64,000 bases of DNA from Diaminobutyricimonas sp. LJ205 (lineage in GTDB: Bacteria > Actinomycetota > Actinomycetes > Actinomycetales > Microbacteriaceae): contig NZ_CP046619.1 of the NCBI RefSeq assembly GCF_009755725.1, positions 558,001 through 622,000 on the forward strand, in the 5' to 3' direction. Below, in pieces: positions 42,489 to 51,500 of the stretch. The notes under the pieces were generated by a model, which saw only the letters and a program-made list of their open reading frames with translations, ran no database searches and was not told where the DNA came from. The stretch's first letter is position 1. Each line of letters starts with the position of its first letter. The position numbers and the translations under genes were made by a program.

Positions 42489-43394
42489 GTGAGCCACGAC
42501 CACCACTCCACCGCGAATCGACGCCGACTGGGCATCGCCCTGGCGATCGTCGTGGTGTTCCTCGTGGTCGAGGTGGCTGGCGCCTGGCTGACCGGATCGC
42601 TCGCGCTGCTCGGCGATGCCGGGCATATGTTCTCGGACGCGATCGGGCTGGTCGTCGCCCTGATCGCCACCGCCGTCGCCGCCCGGCCGGCGAACGATCG
42701 GCAGACTTACGGCTTCCAGCGGGCTGAGGTGTTCGGGGCGCTGATCAACGGTGTCATCCTCGCCGTGGTGGCGGTGTTCGTGGCCGTCGAGGGCGTGCGG
42801 CGACTGCTCGAGCCGGGCGAGGTGCAGGTGCTCGCCGGTCCCATGCTCGTGGTGGCAGCGATCGGCCTGCTGGCGAACGTGGCCGCGCTGCTCGTGCTGC
42901 GCGACCGTCGCGAGTCGTCGATCAACATGCGCGGCGCCTACCTCGAGGTGCTCGGCGACCTGGTCGGCTCGGTCGCGGCAATCCTCGCCGCGCTGGTGAT
43001 CCTGCTCACCGGCCTCCAGCAGGCCGACCCGATCGCCTCGCTCGTGATCGCCGCGCTGATCCTGCCGCGCGCGTTCCTGCTGCTGCGTGACGTCGTGCAC
43101 GTGCTGAGCGAGTCGACGCCGGCTGGGATGAGCGTCACCGAGATCCGCGAACATCTGCTCGGGGCATCCGGAGTCGTCGATGTGCACGACGTGCACGTGT
43201 GGGCGATCACCTCGGGATCGCCGGTGTTCTCGGCGCACGTGGTCGTCGAGACCGAGGTGTTCCGGAGTGGACGCACCGGGGTCGTCCTCGATCAGCTCGG
43301 TGCGTGCCTGGCCGACCACTTCGATGTGGCGCACTCGACCTTCCAGCTCGAACCGGCAGAACACGCCGAGCACGAGGAACCGCGACACCCGTAA
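42489..43394 (+). CDS. Cation diffusion facilitator family metal exporter (CzcD/ZitB-like)
   Basis: A 301-residue CDF transporter with a short His-rich N-terminus (HDHH), six membrane helices (about 15-200) and a cytoplasmic C-terminal dimerisation domain (about 205-285, VVDVHDVHVWAIT). Transmembrane site A half is GDAGHMFSD in helix 2 (His and Asp ligands). The helix 5 half reads EVLGDLVGS, with Glu where many zinc exporters have His and with Asp conserved. It probably exports Zn2+ or a similar divalent metal. GTG 42489 sits 6 nt after TAGCCT. The manganese-type importer follows, making a metal-homeostasis neighbourhood. Confidence 0.85.
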   Translation: MSHDHHSTANRRRLGIALAIVVVFLVVEVAGAWLTGSLALLGDAGHMFSDAIGLVVALIATAVAARPANDRQTYGFQRAEVFGALINGVILAVVAVFVAVEGVRRLLEPGEVQVLAGPMLVVAAIGLLANVAALLVLRDRRESSINMRGAYLEVLGDLVGSVAAILAALVILLTGLQQADPIASLVIAALILPRAFLLLRDVVHVLSESTPAGMSVTEIREHLLGASGVVDVHDVHVWAITSGSPVFSAHVVVETEVFRSGRTGVVLDQLGACLADHFDVAHSTFQLEPAEHAEHEEPRHP

Positions 43395-43535
43395 CCGCGG
43401 CGCCCTCAACCTCGCCACCCTTCTCACCGCGTCAACCGTCGCAAATGCGGGGTATAACCGGGCCATTCCGCGTGTTCGCGGCGGTTCGCGGGCAGTAACG
43501 GGCGGGATGGGTCGACAGCGTGGGCCCGAGCCGCC

Positions 43536-43541
43536 TAAGAT
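43536..43541 (+). promoter_or_regulatory. Promoter of the metal ABC importer, leaderless spacing
   Basis: TAAGAT ends 6 nt before ATG 43548; TCGACA (43512-43517) is a possible -35 at an 18-nt spacing. An MntR or IdeR-type operator is not clearly visible. Confidence 0.6.
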
Positions 43542-43547
43542 TTCGGT

Positions 43548-44483
43548 ATGCCGAAAACTCGAGGGCGAGCCTTCCGAAACCTTGCCGCGGCGGTTGCCGC
43601 GACCGGGCTGCTGGCCGCCTGTGCGGGCCCGAGCGCGAACGGCAGCGAGACCGCCGGAGCCGACGGCGGCAAGCCGCTGGTTCTCACCACCTTCACCGTG
43701 ATCGCCGACATGGTTGCCGAAGTCGGCGGCGACGCCATCCAGGTCGACTCGATCACCAAGGTCGGCGCCGAGATCCACGGCTACGAGCCCACCCCGTCCG
43801 ACCTGCGCTCCGCGGCATCCGCTGACCTGATCCTCGACAACGGCCTCGGCCTCGAACGCTGGTTCGAGGACTTCGTCGGCACCCTCGATGTGCCGCACGT
43901 CGTGCTCAGCGAAGGCATCGAGCCGATCAACATCTCCACCGGCGACTACGAGGGCCTGCCCAACCCGCACGCCTGGATGTCGCCGCTCGCCGGGCAGGCC
44001 TACGTCGACAACATCGTCACCGCGCTCAGCGACCTGGTGCCTGATGCCGCCTCCGAGTTCCGCGCGAACGGCGACGCCTACCAGGCCGAGCTGCAGGCGC
44101 TGGCCGACGAGCTGCGCGCAGTGGTCGCTTCCCTGCCCGCAGATCACCGGATGTTGGTCACCTGCGAGGGCGCGTTCAGCTACCTCGCTCGCGACATCGG
44201 CCTGGACGAGGCCTACCTGTGGCCGGTGAACAGTGACACCCAGGGCACACCGCAACAGATCCGCTCGGCGATCGAGGTCGTGCGGGAGCGCAAGGTGCCG
44301 GCGGTGTTCTGCGAGACCACCGTGAACAACTCCTCGCAGCAGCAGGTCGCCCGCGAATCCGGCGCCGAGTTCGCCGGCAACCTGTACGTCGACTCGCTGA
44401 GCGAGTCCGGCGGGCCGGTGCCGAGCTACCTCGATCTGCTCCGCTACGACGTGAACCTGATCGCGGAGGGGCTCCGTGGTTGA
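43548..44483 (+). CDS. Manganese/zinc ABC importer, substrate-binding lipoprotein
   Basis: A 311-residue cluster-A1 metal-binding lipoprotein. The signal peptide ends in the lipobox LAAC (Cys25). Metal ligands follow the TroA/PsaA order: His in HGYEPTPSD, His in NPHAWMSP, Glu in CEGAFSYLA and Asp in LYVDSLSESG. The Glu in third position, rather than a third His, and the lack of a His-rich loop favour Mn2+ over Zn2+. ATG 43548 is supported by TAAGAT 6 nt upstream. It forms an operon with the ATPase (8-nt overlap), permease and DtxR-type regulator. Confidence 0.88.
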   Translation: MPKTRGRAFRNLAAAVAATGLLAACAGPSANGSETAGADGGKPLVLTTFTVIADMVAEVGGDAIQVDSITKVGAEIHGYEPTPSDLRSAASADLILDNGLGLERWFEDFVGTLDVPHVVLSEGIEPINISTGDYEGLPNPHAWMSPLAGQAYVDNIVTALSDLVPDAASEFRANGDAYQAELQALADELRAVVASLPADHRMLVTCEGAFSYLARDIGLDEAYLWPVNSDTQGTPQQIRSAIEVVRERKVPAVFCETTVNNSSQQQVARESGAEFAGNLYVDSLSESGGPVPSYLDLLRYDVNLIAEGLRG

Positions 44484-45246
44484 CGAGAGGGTGGCCAGCG
44501 GCGACATGCCCAGCACCAAACCGGCCAGCGTGATCGAAGTCCAGAACCTCGCGGTGCGCTACGGCACCGTGCAGGCGCTCGCCGATGTGCACCTCGAGCT
44601 CGATGCCGGTCGCATCACCGGTCTGCTCGGCATGAACGGCTCCGGCAAGAGCTCGCTGTTCGGCGCGCTGATGGGCACCGTCAAGCCCACCACCGGGCGG
44701 ATCCGGCTGTTCGGCGACAACCCGGCCAAGGCCCGCGCCAAAGGATTGGTCTCGTACATGCCGCAATCCGAGAACGTCGACTGGGACTTCCCGCTCTCGG
44801 TTCGGGATGTCGTGATGACCGGCCGCTACGGCCGGCTCGGCATTACCCGACGCCCGCACGCGATCGACAAGCAGGCCGTCGCCGACGCCCTCGACCGGGT
44901 CGGTCTCGCCGACCTCGCCAACCGGCAGATCGGCGAACTGAGTGGCGGGCAGCGCAAGCGCGTGTTCGTCGCCCGCGCGATCGCGCAGGAGGCCCAGCTG
45001 CTGCTGCTCGACGAACCGTTCGCCGGGGTGGACAAGGCCTCCGAGGCGACCGTCAGCGAACTGCTTCGCGAGCTGCGCGACGAGGGCCGCGGCATCCTGA
45101 TCTCCACGCATGACCTGGCCGGGGTTCCGAATCTCGTCGACGACGTTGTGCTGCTGAAGAACCGGGTGCTCTTCCACGGCCCGCCCGAGGAGGCCCTCAA
45201 CGCCGACAACCTCGGCCGCGTGTTCGGACTGGAGCCGGCCGCATGA
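44476..45246 (+). CDS. Manganese/zinc ABC importer, ATP-binding subunit
   Basis: A 256-residue ATPase. Walker A is GMNGSGKSS, signature LSGGQRKRV, Walker B LLLLDEPFAGVD and switch STHD. SENVDWDFPLSVRDVV and MTGRYG are characteristic of Mn/Fe-type (SitB/MntB) rather than zinc (ZnuC) ATPases. The GTG start has GGAGGGG 6-12 nt upstream and overlaps the lipoprotein gene by 8 nt; the stop overlaps the permease start by 4 nt. Confidence 0.9.
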   Translation: MVDERVASGDMPSTKPASVIEVQNLAVRYGTVQALADVHLELDAGRITGLLGMNGSGKSSLFGALMGTVKPTTGRIRLFGDNPAKARAKGLVSYMPQSENVDWDFPLSVRDVVMTGRYGRLGITRRPHAIDKQAVADALDRVGLADLANRQIGELSGGQRKRVFVARAIAQEAQLLLLDEPFAGVDKASEATVSELLRELRDEGRGILISTHDLAGVPNLVDDVVLLKNRVLFHGPPEEALNADNLGRVFGLEPAA

Positions 45247-46097
45247 TCGACTGGATCCTCGCCCCGTTGCAGTTCGAGTTCATGACCAGGGCGATCCTGG
45301 TCACCCTGATCGCCGCGGTCACCTGCGCCATCCTCAGCTGCTGGCTGGTGCAGATCGGCTGGTCGCTGATGGGCGACGCCGTCTCGCATGCCGTGCTGCC
45401 CGGGGTCGCCATCAGCTACATCCTCGGCTGGCCGTTCGCAGTCGGTGCCTTCATCTTCGGCGCCGGCGCGGTCGCCCTGATCGGCGGAGTGCGCGCGACA
45501 ACGAAGATCAAATCGGATGCCGCCATCGGCGTCGTCTTCACGGCACTGTTCGCGCTCGGCCTGGTGATCATCTCGAAGACTCCCAGCCAGACCGACCTCG
45601 GCCACATCCTCTTCGGCAACGTGCTCGGCGTCAGCGACGCGGACATCTGGCAGGTTGTCGTGATCGGGACGATCGCCTGCGCCGTGCTGCTGGTGAAACG
45701 CCGCGACCTCACCCTGTACGCCTTCGACCGCGGCCACGCCAATGCGATCGGCATCAACACCCGCTGGTTGTCGATCCTGCTGCTCGGACTGCTGGCGCTC
45801 ACGGTGGTCGTGGCACTGCAGGCGGTGGGCATCATCCTCGTCGTGGCCATGCTGATCACCCCCGGCGTGACCGCCTATCTGCTGACCAAACGATTCGACC
45901 GGATGCTGCTCTACAGCGTCGTCGTCACCGTGATCGCCGCGCTGGTCGGCCTGTACACCAGCTACTACCTCGATGCCTCGACCGGCGGTGCGGTGGTGCT
46001 CGCGCAGTCCGCGGCATTCGCTCTGGCCTACCTGTTCGGCCCGCGCGGGGGAGTCCTGGTGAACTGGGCCCGCGCCCGACGGGAGGTGCCGGCATGA
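45243..46097 (+). CDS. Manganese/zinc ABC importer, permease subunit
   Basis: A 284-residue ABC-3 family membrane protein with about eight or nine helices. GDAVSHAVLPGVAISYILG and the helix with VGIILVVAMLITPG are family-specific; the former contains the conserved Asp/His pair that faces the transport path. It overlaps the ATPase gene and the regulator gene by 4 nt each. Confidence 0.9.
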   Translation: MIDWILAPLQFEFMTRAILVTLIAAVTCAILSCWLVQIGWSLMGDAVSHAVLPGVAISYILGWPFAVGAFIFGAGAVALIGGVRATTKIKSDAAIGVVFTALFALGLVIISKTPSQTDLGHILFGNVLGVSDADIWQVVVIGTIACAVLLVKRRDLTLYAFDRGHANAIGINTRWLSILLLGLLALTVVVALQAVGIILVVAMLITPGVTAYLLTKRFDRMLLYSVVVTVIAALVGLYTSYYLDASTGGAVVLAQSAAFALAYLFGPRGGVLVNWARARREVPA

Positions 46098-46756
46098 TCG
46101 CGGCGACGACATCCGTGGTCGTCGAAGACTACGTGAAGACCATCTACGCCCACACCGAGTGGCAGTCCGAACCGATCACCCCGTCGGTGCTGGCCGCGAG
46201 GCTCGGGCTGGCGGCGTCCTCCGTCACCGAAATGGTGAAGAAGCTGTCCGCGCAGGGGCTGGTCAGCCACGAGAAGTACGGCGCGATCACCCTGACCGAC
46301 GCGGGCCGGGCGCTAGCGCTCGGCATGGTGCGCAAGCACCGCCTGGTCGAGACCTGGCTGGTGCGCGAGTTCGGCTACCGCTGGGACGAGGTGCACGACG
46401 AAGCCGAAGTGCTCGAACACGCGCTGAGTGACCGGCTGCTCGAGCGCATCGACGAGAAACTCGGCTACCCGGATGCCGATCCGCACGGCGATCCGATCCC
46501 GCGTGACGGCGACGTGGTGGTGCCGCACGCGGTGGTGCTCGACGCCGTCGAGGCCGGGTCAGTTGTACGGGTGGTCCGGGTCAGTGACCGGGACCCGCGG
46601 TTGCTCCGGCACCTGCATGCGGAGGGCATCGTCGTCGGCGCGCAGCTCAACGTCGTCGGCCACGCGCCCTTCGGCGGAGCGTTCACGGTGCGGGTCGGCG
46701 ACACCGACCACGACCTCGGTGCGCAGGCGCGCGAGTCGATCTGGGTCGCTGACTAG
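46094..46756 (+). CDS. mntR: DtxR/MntR-family metal-dependent repressor
   Basis: A 220-residue regulator. The N-terminal winged helix (about 1-70: VVVEDYVKTIY, LAARLGLAASSVTEMVKKL, GLVSHEKYGAITLTDAG) is followed by a metal-binding dimerisation domain (about 75-140: HRLVETWLVREFGY, DEVHDEAEVLEHALS, DPHGDPIP) and a C-terminal FeoA/SH3-like domain. This longer three-domain plan is that of DtxR/IdeR or actinobacterial MntR. Its place as the last gene of the manganese-type importer suggests Mn2+-dependent repression of the operon. The symbol is inferred from context. Confidence 0.85.
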   Translation: MIAATTSVVVEDYVKTIYAHTEWQSEPITPSVLAARLGLAASSVTEMVKKLSAQGLVSHEKYGAITLTDAGRALALGMVRKHRLVETWLVREFGYRWDEVHDEAEVLEHALSDRLLERIDEKLGYPDADPHGDPIPRDGDVVVPHAVVLDAVEAGSVVRVVRVSDRDPRLLRHLHAEGIVVGAQLNVVGHAPFGGAFTVRVGDTDHDLGAQARESIWVAD

Positions 46757-46786
46757 CTGAGCGCGTCGGCTGGCCGGGGTGGCTGC

Positions 46787-47521
46787 CTAGCGCGGGTCGT
46801 TCTTCGGGTCCTGGTCGAAGTACGCCGGGTCGAGAACGATGTCCTCGTCGGTCAGCGGCTCGGGGCTGTCGCGCAGCGCCTTCTTCGCCTTCCTGGCCGA
46901 CTGCACGTAGTGGTAGATCGTCGGGATCAGGGTCAGCACGACCGCGCCGATCAGGATCACGTCGATGTAGCCGCGCACGAAGTCGGCCACCGGCGGGATG
47001 TAGCCGAGCAGGTATCCGAACAAGGTGAGCCCGGCGCCCCAGATCATCGCGCCGACGAAGTTGTACAGGGTGTACTTCTTGTAGTTCATATGGCCAACGC
47101 CAGCGGCGACCGGCACGAACGTGCGCAGGATCGGCACGAACCGGGCGAGGATCACCGACAGTCCGCCGAAGCGGTGGAAGAACGCGTTGGTGCGCACCAC
47201 GTTCTCGCGACTGAACAGGCCGCTCTCTTTGCGTTCGAACACCTTCGGCCCGAACTTATGGCCTATCAAATAGCCGACCTCACCGCCGAGGAACGCCGCG
47301 AAACCGATCGCCAGGCACACCCACCAGATGTCCATCCCGAGCCCGGGGTGGAACGCGAACAGTCCGGTGATGATCAGCAGCGTGTCGCCCGGCAGCAGGA
47401 ACCCGACCAGCAGCCCCGTCTCAGCGAACACGATCAGGCAGACGCCGATCACCGCGAACGCGCCGAAGCCGGTGATCAGGGTCTCCGGATCGAGCCACGG
47501 GAACAGAGCGGCAGGAACCAT
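46787..47521 (-). CDS. DedA-family membrane protein
   Basis: A 244-residue DedA (SNARE-associated/VTT) protein, a family proposed to flip undecaprenyl phosphate or other lipids. ATG 47519-47521 begins MVPAALFPWLDPE; sequence upstream of it is not family-like. Conserved segments are FAETGLLVGFLLPGDTLLI, GGEVGYLIGHKFGPKVF, and FVPILRTFVPVAAGVGHM with the functional Arg. Five or more hydrophobic segments and an acidic C-terminal tail are visible. It converges on the mntR gene. Confidence 0.88.
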   Translation of the reverse strand: MVPAALFPWLDPETLITGFGAFAVIGVCLIVFAETGLLVGFLLPGDTLLIITGLFAFHPGLGMDIWWVCLAIGFAAFLGGEVGYLIGHKFGPKVFERKESGLFSRENVVRTNAFFHRFGGLSVILARFVPILRTFVPVAAGVGHMNYKKYTLYNFVGAMIWGAGLTLFGYLLGYIPPVADFVRGYIDVILIGAVVLTLIPTIYHYVQSARKAKKALRDSPEPLTDEDIVLDPAYFDQDPKNDPR

Positions 47522-47673
47522 GCAGGAAACTCCAGACGATGAAGGGGAGTGACGGATGCCCAAACGAGAGCCTTTCGTCAGCGTACTAGTCGCGGCACCC
47601 CATTCGCGTAGGGGTATCCCCCCATTTCGTCCCGTCTCGCGGGTCGAGCGCGCTCCGCGAAACGAGCCCCTCC

Positions 47674-47703
47674 CGCTGGTCGAGCTGGCCGAGACCTCGA
47701 CCA
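47674..47703. repeat. Family A repeat upstream of the paaF-like gene
   Basis: CGCTGGTCGAGCTGGCCGAG followed by ACCTCGACCA, a copy of the repeat seen at 8501 and 9601. Confidence 0.65.
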
Positions 47704-47726
47704 CCGAATGTGCCATAATCATTTCC

Positions 47727-47740
47727 TGAACGTTCGGTCA
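47727..47740. promoter_or_regulatory. Candidate PaaR operator, paaF-paaH-paaZ unit
   Basis: TGAACGTTCGGTCA is a near-perfect palindrome (TGAMCG-N2-CGGTCA) 7 nt after a CATAAT -10-like box (47714-47719), so it would cover the transcription start. It matches the site before paaA at 11 of 14 positions. Confidence 0.6.
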
Positions 47741-47781
47741 CTTATTCGCGGGCGGCAGTTATCGACGACGGGGTGGTCACG

Positions 47782-48528
47782 ATGGCAGACGAACAGCCGC
47801 CGCTCCTGCTCGAGCGCCGTGCCGACCGCATCGTGGCCACGCTGAACCGCGCGCAGGTGCGGAACGCCATCAACCACGACATGATCGACGCGCTGCACGC
47901 GCTCTGCGACGAGCTCGAGCGTGATCCGCAGATCCTCATCCTGACCGGCGCCGGCGGCACATTCGCCTCAGGTGCCGACATCCGGGAACTGCGCGACCGC
48001 AGGGCAGATGACGCGCACCGCGCGATCAACGCCAACGCCTTCATTCGCATCCGCAGGCTGCCCGCACCGGTGATCGCCGCACTCGACGGTTACGCCCTCG
48101 GTGGTGGCGCCGAACTGGCCTACGCGGCCGACCTGCGGATAGGCACCCCGCGTCTGAAAATCGGCAACCCCGAAACCGGCCTCGGCATCATCGCGGCCGC
48201 CGGTGCCAGCTGGCGGCTACGGGAAATCGTCGGCGAAGCTCTCGCCCTCGAACTGCTGCTCACCGGGCGGCCGCTCGACGCCGAGCAGGCGCTCGCCGCG
48301 GGACTGATCTCCGCCATCCACCCCGCCGACGAGCTGCTCGACGCCGCCCACGCGCTCGCTGATCGGATCACCGCCAACGACCCGGCCGCCACCCGGGCCA
48401 CCAAACGCGTGTTCCTCGCGCCGGCCGACGCCCACCCGCGGGTGGACTCCGAGGAGCAGGCGGTGTTGTTCGAAAGCGCCGAGAAACTCCGCCGGATGAC
48501 CGAGTTCCTCGAGCGGAGGGCGCGATGA
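47782..48528 (+). CDS. paaF: Enoyl-CoA hydratase (PaaF-like)
   Basis: A 248-residue crotonase-fold enzyme. The oxyanion-hole segments are FASGADIRE and ALDGYALGGGAELAYAADL; the catalytic glutamate is in GNPETGLGI, which marks a true hydratase rather than the PaaG isomerase. In the phenylacetate pathway PaaF hydrates 2,3-dehydroadipyl-CoA. ATG 47782 was preferred to GTG 47773 because GACGGGG has better spacing. The last four bases overlap paaH. The symbol rests on this operon context. Confidence 0.8.
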   Translation: MADEQPPLLLERRADRIVATLNRAQVRNAINHDMIDALHALCDELERDPQILILTGAGGTFASGADIRELRDRRADDAHRAINANAFIRIRRLPAPVIAALDGYALGGGAELAYAADLRIGTPRLKIGNPETGLGIIAAAGASWRLREIVGEALALELLLTGRPLDAEQALAAGLISAIHPADELLDAAHALADRITANDPAATRATKRVFLAPADAHPRVDSEEQAVLFESAEKLRRMTEFLERRAR

Positions 48529-49388
48529 CAATTCCGTCGCATGTCGGAGTGCTCGGCGGCGGACGCATGGGGGCCGGTATCGCGCACGCCTTCATCCTCG
48601 CCGGCGCACGGGTGACCGTCATCGACCGGGACGAGACGGCAGCCGCCTCCGCCGCCGACCGCATCGAGCTTTCCATCGTCGAAAGCGTCCGCCGGCAGGC
48701 CACCGACCGTGCTGCCGACGAACTCCGCGACGCCCTGTCGGTGGGCACCGACGTCGCCTCGTTTGCCGATGCCGGGCTCGTCATCGAAGCGGTGCCCGAA
48801 GACCCCGCGCTGAAAGCCGACGCCCTCCGCCGGGTGGAAGAGCGGCTGCCCGACGACGCGATGATCGCCAGCAACACCTCCTCGATCTCGATCGGTTCCC
48901 TCGCGGCCGAGCTGCGCCGGCCGGAGCGCTTCCTCGGGATGCATTTCTTCAACCCGGTCCCTGCCTCCGCGCTCGTCGAGATCGTCACCGGCCCCGCGAC
49001 CGATCCGGCGGTCGCCGAGACCGTGCGCGGCTGGGTTCTCGATATCGGCAAGACCCCGATCACGGTCACGGATGCCCCGGGCTTCGCGTCCTCGCGGCTC
49101 GGCGTCGCGCTGGCGCTCGAGGCGATCCGGATGCTCGAGGCCGGCGTCGCCAGCGCGGATGACATCGACACCGCCATGGTGCTCGGCTACAAGCATCCGA
49201 TCGGCCCGCTGCGGCTGACCGACCTGGTCGGACTGGACGTGCGACTGGCGATCGCCGAATACCTGCACGCCGAGCTCGGGCCCCGATTTGAGCCGCCACA
49301 ACTGCTGCGCCGCCTGGTCGCCGAGGGCAAACTCGGCCGAAAGAGCGGCGAAGGCTTCTACCACTGGACCAACGAGGAGATGCGATGA
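48525..49388 (+). CDS. paaH: 3-Hydroxyacyl-CoA dehydrogenase (PaaH-like)
   Basis: A 287-residue short-form dehydrogenase oxidising 3-hydroxyadipyl-CoA. NAD-binding loop GVLGGGRMGAGIAHAF with the Asp of VIDRD, catalytic-site ASNTSSISI and FLGMHFFNPVPASALVEI, and the C-terminal domain with GYKHPIGPLRLTDLVGLD. It overlaps paaF and paaZ by 4 nt each, forming a tight three-gene unit. Confidence 0.9.
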   Translation: MTIPSHVGVLGGGRMGAGIAHAFILAGARVTVIDRDETAAASAADRIELSIVESVRRQATDRAADELRDALSVGTDVASFADAGLVIEAVPEDPALKADALRRVEERLPDDAMIASNTSSISIGSLAAELRRPERFLGMHFFNPVPASALVEIVTGPATDPAVAETVRGWVLDIGKTPITVTDAPGFASSRLGVALALEAIRMLEAGVASADDIDTAMVLGYKHPIGPLRLTDLVGLDVRLAIAEYLHAELGPRFEPPQLLRRLVAEGKLGRKSGEGFYHWTNEEMR

Positions 49389-51475
49389 GCGAGATCCTGC
49401 CCAGCTTCGTGAACGGCGAATGGTGGGCGCCCGGCCCGGAGGCGCTGCCCGGGGCCACCCCGGTCCGGGATGCCTCGACCGGCGAGCTGGTCACCCGGGT
49501 GTCCACCGAAGGCCTCGACCTCGGCGCGGCACTCGAATACGCGCGCGACACCGGGCAGGCGAGCCTCGGCGCGCTCACCTTCCACCAGCGGGCGCTGCTG
49601 CTCAAGCAGTTCGCGCTGGCGCTCACCGAACGCAAGGACGAGCTGTACGAGTTGTCTCGCCGCACCGGCGCCACCAAAGCCGACACCTGGATCGATGTCG
49701 ACGGCGGCATCGGCGTGCTGTTCACCTACTCCTCGAAGGGACGCCGCGAGCTGCCGAACGCGACCGTCTACGTCGACGGACCCGCCGAATCGCTGTCGAA
49801 GGATGGCTCGTTCCTCGGCCGCCACCTTTACACGCGGCTGCACGGGGTCGCCGTGCAGATCAATGCCTTCAACTTTCCGGTCTGGGGCTCACTGGAGAAG
49901 TTCGCGCCGGCGTTCCTCGCCGGCATGCCAACCGTGGTGAAGCCAGCCACCCCGACCGGTTACCTCGCCGAGGCGTTCGTGCGCATCCTGGCTGACGCGG
50001 GACTGCTGCCCGAGGGCTCGCTGCAGCTGGTGTCCGGGACGGTGCCCACCCTGTTCGAGCACCTGACGCTGGGCGACACGGTCTCGTTCACCGGCTCGGC
50101 TTCGACCGCGGAGCGTCTGCGCCAGCACGAGTCCGTGCGGACCGGCGGGGTGCGATTCACCAGCGAGACCGACTCGATCAACGCGTCGATCCTCGGCCCC
50201 GACGCGACCGCGGGCACCCCCGAATTCGACGCCTACGTCAAGCAGCTGGTCACCGAGCTGACCGCCAAGGCCGGGCAGAAGTGCACCGCGATCCGCCGGG
50301 CGATTGTGCCAGCGGAATCCGTCGACGCCGTGATCGACGCAGTCCGTGCGCGCGTCGACGAGCGAGTGATCGTCGGCGACCCGCGCGATGAGACCGTGAC
50401 CATGGGACCGCTCGCCTCGATCGCACAACGCGACGAGGTGCTCGCCCAGGTCGCCAAGCTGGAGGAAGCCGGCGGCCGGATCGTCATCGGAGCGACCAGC
50501 GCCCCCGAGGTGGTACGCGCCGACGGCAGCCGCGGGCCGGTGCCGAATGGCGCGTTCCTGTCTCCGCTGTTGGTGCGATTCGCGGATGCTGATGCCTCAG
50601 CCGTGCACGCGATCGAAGCGTTCGGGCCGGTCGCGAGCATCATCGGCTACGACTCGGTGCCCGAGGCCGCCCGGCTCGTCGGCCGCGGTGGCGGGTCGCT
50701 GGTCACGAGTGTCGCCACCCACGACCCCGCGGTCGCCGCCGAACTGCTCGGCCGGATGGCCGCGTTCAACGGGCGGGTGCTGTTCCTCAACCGCGATGAT
50801 GCCCGCACCTCGACCGGGCATGGGTCGCCGGTGCCGCACCTGGTGCACGGCGGACCCGGCCGCGCCGGCGGCGGTGAGGAACTCGGCGGCATCCGCTCAG
50901 TGCTGCACTACATGCAGCGCACCGCGGTGCAGGGCACACCTGAGATCCTCACCGAGTTGACCGGCATCTGGCACCCGGGGGCGGCATCCGAGTCGGGCGG
51001 GACGCATCCCTTCCGGAAGAGCCTTGCCGAGCTGCAACTCGGCGACCAGGTGGTGTCCCCGTCGCGCGAGGTCACCCTCGAGGACATCGAGACCTTCGCC
51101 GAGTTCACCGGGGACACGTTCTACGCGCACATGGATGAGGAGGCCGCCGCCGCGAACCCGTTCTTCCCTGGGCGCGTTGCGCACGGGTACCTGCTGATCG
51201 CGTGGGCGGCGGGACTGTTCGTGGAGCCGGCGCCAGGACCGGTGCTTGCCAACTACGGTCTCGAGAACCTGCGGTTCCTGACCCCGGTATCGCCGGGGGA
51301 TTCGATCCGGGTGGAGCTGACCGCGAAGCAGATCACGCCGCGCGAGACCGAGGACTACGGCGAGGTGCGCTGGGACGCGGTGCTGAAGAACCAGAACGAC
51401 GACCTGGTCGCCCAGTACGACGTGCTGACCCTGGTCGCGAAGGAGCAGAGTCCCGCCTCCTCGACCAGCGGGTAG
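49385..51475 (+). CDS. paaZ: Bifunctional oxepin-CoA hydrolase / 3-oxo-5,6-dehydrosuberyl-CoA semialdehyde dehydrogenase
   Basis: A 696-residue fusion. The N-terminal aldehyde dehydrogenase (about 1-520) has Cys300 in GQKCTA as nucleophile and Glu in SETDS. The C-terminal MaoC-like hydratase (about 535-690) has DTFYAHMDEEAA and PGRVAHGYL, with the catalytic Asp and His. PaaZ opens the oxepin ring and oxidises the resulting aldehyde. Its last residues (SSTSG) and stop codon are encoded by a dispersed repeat. It converges on paaR with an 18-nt gap. Confidence 0.94.
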   Translation: MSEILPSFVNGEWWAPGPEALPGATPVRDASTGELVTRVSTEGLDLGAALEYARDTGQASLGALTFHQRALLLKQFALALTERKDELYELSRRTGATKADTWIDVDGGIGVLFTYSSKGRRELPNATVYVDGPAESLSKDGSFLGRHLYTRLHGVAVQINAFNFPVWGSLEKFAPAFLAGMPTVVKPATPTGYLAEAFVRILADAGLLPEGSLQLVSGTVPTLFEHLTLGDTVSFTGSASTAERLRQHESVRTGGVRFTSETDSINASILGPDATAGTPEFDAYVKQLVTELTAKAGQKCTAIRRAIVPAESVDAVIDAVRARVDERVIVGDPRDETVTMGPLASIAQRDEVLAQVAKLEEAGGRIVIGATSAPEVVRADGSRGPVPNGAFLSPLLVRFADADASAVHAIEAFGPVASIIGYDSVPEAARLVGRGGGSLVTSVATHDPAVAAELLGRMAAFNGRVLFLNRDDARTSTGHGSPVPHLVHGGPGRAGGGEELGGIRSVLHYMQRTAVQGTPEILTELTGIWHPGAASESGGTHPFRKSLAELQLGDQVVSPSREVTLEDIETFAEFTGDTFYAHMDEEAAAANPFFPGRVAHGYLLIAWAAGLFVEPAPGPVLANYGLENLRFLTPVSPGDSIRVELTAKQITPRETEDYGEVRWDAVLKNQNDDLVAQYDVLTLVAKEQSPASSTSG

Positions 51476-51500
51476 GAGTGCGGCGCTCCTCAATCAGCGG
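51456..51500. repeat. Repeat element spanning the paaZ and paaR 3' ends
   Basis: CCTCCTCGACCAGCGGGTAG, then GAGTGCGGCGCTCCTCAATC AGCGG. It combines family A (CTCGACCAGCGG) and family B (GCTCCTCAATCAG) ends and contains the paaZ stop codon (51473-51475) and the paaR stop (51494-51496). Confidence 0.6.

Noticed and set aside
43395-43547. MntR or IdeR operator before the metal importer
   Set aside because: CCTAAGAT-TTCGG near the -10 box is only a partial match to a TTAGG-type half-site and the partner half is missing.
41703-44519. Very long open frame (about 940 codons) on the minus strand opposite rdgB, the cation exporter and the metal-binding lipoprotein
   Set aside because: It is a shadow of real genes: no domain is recognisable, the amino-acid composition is Arg/His/Asp-rich as expected from reversed GC-rich codons, and all three plus-strand genes have strong family signatures.
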